This document shows, one piece after another, positions 47,042-64,000 of a stretch of 64,000 nt of DNA; positions within the stretch are counted from its first letter, which is position 1, and each line of letters begins with the position of its first letter. The position numbers were made by a program, and so were the translations under genes. The notes under the pieces are model-generated. The model was not told the origin of the DNA. It was given only the letters and a program-made list of their open reading frames with translations, and did no database searches. Source of the DNA: Merluccius polli (lineage: Eukaryota > Chordata > Actinopteri > Gadiformes > Merlucciidae). The stretch lies in the NCBI GenBank assembly GCA_030340625.1, contig JAOPHQ010005735.1, positions 36,001-100,000 on the forward strand, in the 5' to 3' direction.

Positions 47042-47849
47042 ATCCTTAGTGTGCTGTCCTTCAAGCTGGTCTCCATGTGTTGCTCTTCTCAGAATAGTTC
47101 ACATGATTGACTGTTTTTAGGGAAGTGGACAGTGTGTGTGTGTGTGTGTGTATCCCAGTGCACACGTGTCGTTGTGCCCCACTCAGCTGACATGCCAGAC
47201 CCCTGAATAACGCAGCCTTGGAATGTTGCAACACACACACACACACACACACACTTCCTAAAGTAGTGGAGCTAGTATGTTGACAGTACAGGAGCTTCAG
47301 TTATGAATCCAATATGGCTGCTCCAGATCCAACCTGCACCTCCATAGAACTCCATAAATATTCTCTAGTCTATCTATAGGCTATCTGCAGTATATAACTA
47401 CCTATAACTATCGAACGATCTCTTGTCTATCTCTGACTACCATCTCTATTGCTAATTATCCCTAACTATGTCTAACCATCTCTAGTTTATTTCAAACTCT
47501 AACTATCTCATCATATTGCTAGTCTAAATATACATCACCACATCTCCATTCTATGTATAGGATACTGTATAACATTGATATGGTTCAGCTCCATATATAG
47601 ATTACATCTTATCTCTAGTACATATCATATTACTTATCTTCATATAGGAAATATATGATCTACATATATGATCTACACCCATCTCTTGTCTGTATATGAA
47701 CTACTATGATATGTTATATGATTACACATACTGATCCAGGAGTTGCTGATTGGCTGAGCCAGTACCTTGAGGACAGAAATGACCAGCTGGGATCGACCGG
47801 CCTGGACAGCAACGGTGCTGATGGTGGTAAAGGATCGACAGGGTGCCAT
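22555..47849 (-). CDS. ccdc141: CCDC141/CAMDI, nineteen recognised exons
   Basis: CCDC141 (CAMDI) is a spectrin-repeat, coiled-coil protein. In mammals it acts with DISC1 at the centrosome in neuronal migration. Exons (descending): 47766-47849, 46801-46923, 45580-45783, 43885-44015, 43041-43706, 42115-42240, 41779-41967, 41448-41573, 41213-41329, 40667-40807, 40182-40370, 38701-38884, 38353-38606, 38120-38279, 38021-38051, 37652-37907, 36904-37292, 24620-31144, 22555-22795. A 31-bp candidate exon at 44679-44709 bridges the only phase gap, giving about 3,388 codons against roughly 1,500 in human. Diagnostic matches: TTISTVAVQAGRSQLVISVLK; GLCEIGSDQEENQTLVQEHQ; DYECVSPDDISLPPLSETPES; a partial Ig strand; and a C-terminal transmembrane segment. 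Start 47849 has a strong Kozak context (AAGATGG); an in-frame ATG lies at 47891. The borders of 38120-38279 and 38021-38051, and the low end of 43041-43706, are the least certain. Confidence 0.93.
22812..23490. repeat. Minisatellite, about 39-bp unit, in last ccdc141 intron
   Basis: Repeats of CCTAGCACCTCCATACACTT followed by AGCAGAGCTAGCAGCATAG, about twelve diverged copies, separated by a non-repeat block near 22925-23110. Confidence 0.88.
23870..24135. repeat. Minisatellite, about 20-bp unit
   Basis: Diverged repeats of GCTAACCTGGTGAAACAT run across 23880-24130 in the same intron. Confidence 0.85.
24620..31144 (-). CDS. ccdc141: Giant ccdc141 repeat exon, 6,525 bp
   Basis: Acceptor CTCCAG at 31145-31146; donor CTG|GTGGGT at 24620. 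Phases agree with both neighbours, giving 2,174 whole codons with no stop; the frame stops only 37 bp past the donor. After about 100 unique residues the exon is a hexapeptide repeat, consensus D-T-Q-[YDGV]-[SCN]-[HYLF] (18 bp). Nine longer modules punctuate it, each with (V/I)TLFQSSVSAVSQQ, SLPQQALDEPSSWADALSQL, APEPPHLPTPDQDPD and VQEAICLIPVISES; the ninth by position (near 26.1 kb) is truncated. A separate S/R-rich motif (SMSRSSRSTATEVSWPTEGLQ) also occurs about nine times. The exon ends with LTLELEVSGLHETTLTW, matching the human Ig strand. I count about 95 TQ dipeptides by hand. The equivalent human region is far shorter and lacks this repeat. Strongly hydrophilic, presumably disordered. 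Confidence 0.9.
32041..32328 (-). pseudogene. L1-type ORF1 protein fragment
   Basis: A 95-codon frame with a short coiled-coil stretch (VTQLTSEVTKLTAKTKDLES) followed by ILGLDYTPTLDRAHRSLQP and PPRPIIVKFHYFQ. This is the RNA-binding transposase_22-type domain of vertebrate L1 ORF1 proteins (GLD...DRAHR...PR-IIV). Only the central part survives and no ORF2 follows. Confidence 0.85.
32401..33640 (+). pseudogene. L2/CR1-type LINE reverse transcriptase, degenerate
   Basis: Successive frames give SLFQAVSSNILPFLTSLINS, ASFKIARVKPLLKKP, then after frameshifts LDPSAVFDTVNHQILLATL and the palm motif YHCYADDTQLFLSF with the catalytic Asp pair. Further on comes ISRLDYCNSLL. Several frame breaks and a missing thumb segment show it is dead. 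Same superfamily as the 3' fragment at 63282-63959. Confidence 0.9.
34398..35578 (+). mobile_element. Harbinger-type element with Myb-like gene, no transposase
   Basis: Inverted termini GGGGCCTCATTTATAAA at 34398 and TTATAAATGAGGCCCC ending at 35578, 1,181 bp in all. It lies inside dispersed repeat copy B, whose unbroken form is visible elsewhere in the window. It contains a Myb/SANT-like coding exon but no DDE transposase, so it is non-autonomous or internally deleted. Confidence 0.85.
34690..35095 (+). pseudogene. Myb/SANT-like DNA-binding protein of a Harbinger element, first exon
   Basis: The frame reads KKKARFSDSEIEVLLNEVDQ, then FVAAAVNMVSSTPRTFTEVK and KNKWSDMKV. This is the trihelix/Myb-like fold used by Harbinger-encoded accessory proteins and by host NAIF1. 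It ends at a GTAAGT donor at 35094-35096 (DASQ|GTAAGT) and no following exon is present inside the element. In Harbinger systems this partner takes the transposase to the nucleus and to transposon ends; here the gene is incomplete. Confidence 0.8.
36450..36893. repeat. 17-18 bp minisatellite beside a ccdc141 exon
   Basis: About 25 copies of CCTATGTCCTCATGTTC with small changes, ending 10 bp before the donor side of exon 36904-37292. Plus-strand open frames over it are repeat by-products. Confidence 0.92.
36904..37292 (-). CDS. ccdc141: ccdc141 exon with conserved acidic motif and Q/Y/S-rich tract
   Basis: Starts DHQEQELMSEESLSNDDYEC then VSPDDISLPPLSETPES, the best conserved segment shared with mammalian CCDC141. 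The remainder is a low-complexity tract of NQYSSQ/HQYSSH-like units (about residues 50-100 of the exon), ending in GCAAG|GTCAGT. The phase-2 end joins the giant exon to give Ser. The tract parallels the larger expansions elsewhere in the gene. Confidence 0.9.
38021..38884 (-). CDS. ccdc141: ccdc141 exons encoding the last coiled-coil part
   Basis: Exon 38701-38884 reads YGLWCGDIQELVLRVEGSIS onward to MTDMAVKLH. Exon 38353-38606 is a charged helix (HSDIMESIRDLQQKIHAKRQ, then EERIEVEKRREWSKKEGEI). Exon 38120-38279 (VVRPKESGHTPELTREHDGK) must end before a TGA. A phase-consistent path uses a weak donor (T|GTTGGA) into a 31-bp exon, 38021-38051 (ESLCPVVPL), with a good CTCTACAG acceptor. The order and helices fit spectrin-like repeats; the two small-exon borders are tentative. 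Confidence 0.7.
39245..39690 (+). pseudogene. Jockey/I-type LINE reverse transcriptase fragment
   Basis: The frame reads IIYKPSKSVVMICRTKEDKC then PDFKLSNNNLGVCVIRSNIL. Across frameshifts a thumb-like part follows with KKQAYRNFK-like sequence. This is the post-palm region (KSVCM...FKLS...V-YLG) of non-LTR retrotransposon polymerases. Strongly decayed and lying in a ccdc141 intron. Confidence 0.7.
39921..39939. repeat. Poly-C run
   Basis: An uninterrupted C run of about 19-20 bases in a ccdc141 intron. Confidence 0.9.
40182..42240 (-). CDS. ccdc141: ccdc141 spectrin-like helical exons
   Basis: Six in-phase exons (42115-42240, 41779-41967, 41448-41573, 41213-41329, 40667-40807, 40182-40370), each a whole number of codons. 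They encode amphipathic helices such as VVQDLVSVEEVLVVSSKVEL, KEKEAELQRTQNLHQRIREQ, VSRLKEVLVDLEKEVSVWFR and TKATDDAVNQLQRQMSESER. The phase-0 exon pattern is typical of spectrin-repeat genes, where exons can be gained or skipped without breaking the frame. Confidence 0.88.
40607..40626. repeat. Interstitial telomeric-type repeat, three units
   Basis: GGGTTAGGGTTAGGGTTAG in a ccdc141 intron: three TTAGGG units only. Confidence 0.85.
40820..41108 (-). repeat. Intronic array of consensus 5' splice-site sequences
   Basis: The plus strand repeats CACCTCACCTGTCTGT. Read on the ccdc141 strand this gives CAG|GTGAG or CAG|GTAAG at least 14 times in about 290 bp. It lies between exon 41213-41329, whose own donor (GAG|GTAGGC) is weak, and exon 40667-40807. 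Confidence 0.88.
41333..41440. repeat. Two (CA)n arrays
   Basis: (CA)n at 41333-41388 and 41404-41440. The first abuts the acceptor of ccdc141 exon 41213-41329 (TGTGTGTTAG on the gene strand). Confidence 0.93.
41590..41780. repeat. AGACAGCTAACAGC minisatellite
   Basis: Irregular repeats of ACAGCTAACAGCAGACAGCT, about a dozen units, in a ccdc141 intron. Confidence 0.85.
41970..42010. repeat. (CA)n touching a 3' splice site
   Basis: About 20 CA units directly upstream (gene strand: TGTGTGTAG) of ccdc141 exon 41779-41967. Confidence 0.93.
43041..43706 (-). CDS. ccdc141: ccdc141 exon expanded with a Q/N/H-rich tract
   Basis: Starts ILSAGRLSELRLEKMVEELQ then DRRRQLEQ, which matches the human LLELLQDRRRQLDKY region. 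Two low-complexity blocks follow. The first is an NITEQ/VEQNI-type block. The second is about 110 residues of 7-8 residue units, such as QVQKNQQQ and VHQNHHQQ. It ends NHWSMFNALLQKVLQ. The exon is 222 codons and phase 0 at both ends; an alternative donor 10 bp earlier is possible. The Q/N/H units keep a Val every 7-8 residues, so a coiled coil may persist. Confidence 0.85.
43853..43872. repeat. Poly-C run beside a donor site
   Basis: A poly-C/CCACC run just downstream of the donor of exon 43885-44015; on the transcript it becomes a G-run (GGTGGTGGTGGGGTGGGG). Confidence 0.85.
44350..44620 (+). repeat. Dispersed repeat, copy C
   Basis: Same landmarks as copy A: GATAGCTGGTCTACAG, CTGCACACCTGTGGTG, GGCACCCAGGATAAACCAGC and AATAAATGCC. 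This copy keeps the continuous segment GGCC-TGAGTCAGACTGATTGGA that reveals the insertion in copy B. Confidence 0.8.
44679..44709 (-). CDS. ccdc141: Candidate 31-bp ccdc141 exon
   Basis: Acceptor TTCAG at 44710 and donor G|GTATGC at 44678. It encodes IHVMLQETSR plus one base; that base joins GT from the next exon as Gly, then LLESSLQVL. Phase fits exactly between exons 45580-45783 and 43885-44015, which otherwise do not join. The human protein has more residues here, so a further exon may be missing or lost. Tentative. Confidence 0.4.
45380..45530. repeat. GCTAGCTAGC-containing minisatellite
   Basis: Four or five copies of ACTGGCTAGCTAGC followed by a variable spacer, ending just outside exon 45580-45783. 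Confidence 0.85.
45790..46800. other. ccdc141 intron without recognised exon
   Basis: AT-rich intron with a poly-A run near 45965, a short GT run near 46230 and a long (AT)n at about 46301-46363. No coding similarity seen. Confidence 0.6.
46301..46363. repeat. (AT)n microsatellite
   Basis: About 31 uninterrupted AT units; a cruciform-prone sequence. Confidence 0.95.
46932..47041. repeat. (CA)n upstream of ccdc141 exon 2
   Basis: About 50 CA units. On the gene strand it is (TG)n and ends near the acceptor of exon 46801-46923, with only a short GC/GT linker and TTCTAG between. Confidence 0.93.
47766..47849 (-). CDS. ccdc141: ccdc141 first coding exon
   Basis: MAPCRSFTTISTVAVQAGRS QLVISVLK, 28 codons, donor AAG|GTACTG. 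VAVQAG plus a short hydrophobic stretch is the conserved CCDC141 N-terminus. The ATG at 47849 has an A at -3 and G at +4. Upstream in-frame ATGs at 47879 and 47891 would add an acidic leader. A repeat-rich region lies upstream, so the 5' UTR exons are not identified. Confidence 0.85.
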
Positions 47850-47944
47850 CTTCTCTTCTCCTTCTGCACATCCCTCCATCTCCACTTCCATACCTCCTCC
47901 TGCTGCAGACCAAAGCTCAGCCCAACATCTGGATGTCCTCGGAG

Positions 47945-48175
47945 ATGTGAGTGACTGTAACTCAGCTACAAAACAATATATCTTTCCTGTAGCACCAACA
48001 CTAACTCTACAACACAGTAGATAGTTTCTGTAGCTCCAATACTAACCTTACTACACAGTATATTGTTCCTGTAGCTCCAACACTAGTAGATAGTTCCTGT
48101 AGCTCCAACACTAACTCAACAACCCAGTAGATTAGTAGTAGACTAACAGCTCCCAGTTTAAGTAGAAACCAGTCT
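47945..48175. repeat. Minisatellite upstream of ccdc141
   Basis: About four copies of TTCCTGTAGCTCCAACACTA followed by ACTCAACAACACAGTAGATAG. Confidence 0.85.
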
Positions 48176-48583
48176 GGTCCCAGTAGAAACCACAGTGTCA
48201 ACCGGGAGCATGGGTCTCTTCTTTTCTTGTTCCCTGAAAATAAACTTTCCTCTATTCAGCGCGTGTCAGTGTGGCTGAGAGAGGCCACCGCTCTCTCTCT
48301 CCTGACTGCCTCTTTAGGGCTCAACCCCCCTCAGCAGGCGTCTCTCTCTCTGGTCAAGAGTAGTCTGACCCACTCACAACCGACACCCCCCCCCCCCCCC
48401 CCCACACACACCTCTCGCTCTTTCTGATGGGGAGCAGGGTGGTAAAAATACACATCCTGTATGCCTGCACTCACAACAAACTGGGATGCTTGGATATATC
48501 GTTAACTTATTGGCCGATAATAGCTTACCGGTATATACATGTTTAAAATTAAAAAAAATCTGCCTGAAAAGGTACAGCAACAG

Positions 48584-48617
<34 letters not shown>

Positions 48618-49334
48618 ATATTTTGACGACCCCTCCACCTGGGCACTAGGCGTCCATCTTTCTGTTTGGTTGTGTGTTGCAGGTGCTGAATGGAGGGCCA
48701 TTAGCTGCACCAGCTACACCTGGGCCTCCCTCACTCTGCAGTCTGTCGCTCTCCCTGAGCAGGCATGGCGACAGCATAGCATTTTCTCTGTCCTGCTTTA
48801 CACTAATAATGTACTGATTCCTGATGTTGCCTCTTTTTGATTGTTTGTTAAAAAATGTTTACTTTTATTAGCTGCCAGCTCGTGTTGTCTCCCTTTGTCA
48901 CAGGCTTTGAGCCGGGCTGTGGCTACATATACAGTATATCTGTTGGGGCTGGTGACTTTAGACATTGGGGATTATTATTATTATTTGTTTTAAGTTACAG
49001 GGCATTTATTCATCGACTAAATCATTAAGTAGTCTGTATTCTGTAAAAGACTAACACTAACTGCTGCTCTCCTCCTGCTCCTCCACTAGCTGCTCCTACT
49101 TTTCTCCTCGAGGGGGTAGTGTACGCTTCAGACCAGATGTGGGGTGCAGAAGAAGAGAATCGACCAATCATGTCAGTTTAAAAAGCTTGTTTATTTCGAT
49201 GATGATGAGGTCACAATTATGTCATAACAGATGAAGCCCCTAGCAAGCCCTTTATATATGGTCAAGAGGAGTGGCCTAAGGGCTGGGGCCAGCCAATAAG
49301 CTTTGAGACGGTAGAGACAGAATCCAGGCAGCTG

Positions 49335-49335
<1 letters not shown>

Positions 49336-49391
<56 letters not shown>
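49336..49391. repeat. (GT)n microsatellite
   Basis: About 28 GT units close to the sestd1 3' end. Confidence 0.93.
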
Positions 49392-49540
49392 TTAGATTAT
49401 TAGAAGCTCGTATCCAGGGTGATATTTTAGTAACAGGCCATCCATTAGTTGTCAGAAAGAGAGGGGAAGGGATAGGTACTCCATTAGCCAGCCTGGGGAG
49501 ATGATGAAATCCATCATGCTGAATGTTGATTTGTGGTCAT

Positions 49541-63205
<13,665 letters not shown>

Positions 63206-63246
63206 CTGGCAGGAAGTAAACACAGGGTTGGACACCAGTGGTAGAG

Positions 63247-63248
<2 letters not shown>

Positions 63249-63280
<32 letters not shown>
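63249..63280. repeat. (GT)n microsatellite
   Basis: Sixteen GT units at the 5' edge of the L2 fragment. Confidence 0.9.
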
Positions 63281-63281
63281 C

Positions 63282-63959
63282 TCAATTTCAACCTACCAAA
63301 ATTCTCCTCTCTATTCTCTTCTGTGACCTCCAGTGGCTCCCTGTAGTAGCTTACATCAGACATAAGACAATGGTACTGACCTACAAGGCTGTCAACGGAA
63401 CTGCCCCTACCTACCTCCAAGCCTTAGTCAGATCCCAAGCCCCAGCATGAGCACTCTGCTCAACTACCTCAGCTGGCTGGCAGATACCGCCTTCGCAAAG
63501 GTCGCACAGCAAAGTCACAACTCTTGTCTGTTTTGGCGCCGCTATGGTGGAACGAGCTCCCTGCCGCTGTCAGGACTGCAGAGTCGCTCACCAGCTTCCA
63601 CAAGAGACTCAAGACTCACTTGTTCAGAGTTCACCTGGACTCTGCATAGCCTCCCTCCTCTACTACTACCCCACCCAAAAAAAAATGTAAAAATAAAAAT
63701 CCTCTTATGCACTTGTATGTTCGTACGTCCTGGCACTTCAAAACAGTACTTAGCATCGTGTAGCATCTTAGCCTAGCTATCTTTGTTGTATACGAGGAAT
63801 GGGTTAACCTAGCAATTATGAGTGCTTGAAACTTGTTCTAGTGAAATCCTTACAGCGACAACTGTACCGACAGCGATATATTGTTGTTTCACGTCTTCTG
63901 ACAAATGTACTTATTCTAAGTTGCTTTGGACAAAAGTGTCTGCTAAATGCCCTAAATGT
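63282..63959 (+). mobile_element. L2-type LINE, 3' end with terminal tail
   Basis: C-terminal polymerase sequence FCDLQWLPVVAYIRHKTMVL, then TYKAVNGTAPTYLQALV, followed by frameshifted pieces. The 3' tail at about 63918-63959 is TTGCTTTGGACAAAAGTGTC followed by TGCTAAATGCC. It matches the tail of the SINE at 8715-8905. 5'-truncated, as usual for LINE insertions. Confidence 0.88.

Positions 63960-63960
<1 letters not shown>

Positions 63961-64000
<40 letters not shown>
63961..64000. repeat. (GT)n at right edge
   Basis: GT units run to the end of the window directly after the LINE tail, so the tail may have seeded the microsatellite. Confidence 0.93.

Larger units (their letters stand above)
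47892..49540. other. Intergenic region between sestd1 and ccdc141
   Basis: Only about 1.6 kb separates the sestd1 stop from the ccdc141 start, so the ccdc141 promoter should lie here. It contains a minisatellite (47945-48175), a poly-C run (48388-48405), (AT)n/(GT)n at about 48583-48618 and (GT)n at 49336-49391. No additional coding exon recognised. Confidence 0.6.

Overview
The window is vertebrate nuclear DNA, almost certainly from a ray-finned (teleost) fish. The evidence is compact multi-exon genes with GT-AG introns whose proteins match vertebrate GCH1, RHOQ, CCDC141 and SESTD1. Between them lie fish-type repeats: HARBI1-like and hAT transposases, TTAA-flanked elements, L2, L1 and RLE-type LINEs, a tRNA-SINE with an L2-type tail, and extremely abundant (CA)n. 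No bacterial-type genes or CRISPR arrays are visible. All four host genes read on the minus strand.

Layout. 1-4.5 kb: repeats and a broken Harbinger transposase carrying a hAT MITE. 4.55-5.89 kb: a complete six-exon GTP cyclohydrolase I gene. 6-9.5 kb: no gene, one SINE, one perfect palindrome. 9.5-10.5 kb: the last two exons of a RhoQ/TC10-like GTPase, one frameshifted. 10.77-11.57 kb: a TTAA-flanked element. 13.6-18.5 kb: a nearly complete hAT element with an intact 845-codon transposase. 18.5-22.4 kb: repeats. 22.55-47.85 kb: ccdc141, with introns full of transposons and minisatellites. 49.54-63.2 kb: sestd1, missing its 5' exons, which lie beyond the right edge. SESTD1 and CCDC141 are also neighbours in the human genome (2q31), so this is a conserved pair.

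The most unusual content is in these last two genes. One ccdc141 exon has grown to 6,525 bp (about 2,174 codons), built from an 18-bp/hexapeptide repeat (consensus D-T-Q-x-S-x) nested in nine longer modules. The result is a very large cluster of S/T-Q sites inside a protein that is otherwise about the size of its human counterpart. A second ccdc141 exon has gained a Q/N/H-rich heptad-like tract. In sestd1, three tandem repeats have copied exon/intron junctions, so one exon has decoy acceptors on one side and decoy donors on the other, and another exon has decoy acceptors. A ccdc141 intron holds at least 14 copies of the consensus 5' splice site. At least six 3' splice sites abut or sit close to (UG)n tracts. 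Taken together, tandem-repeat turnover appears to be reshaping both the coding sequence and the splicing signals of this gene pair.

Exon boundaries were drawn by eye from splice signals, reading phase and family knowledge; no alignment or transcript data were available.
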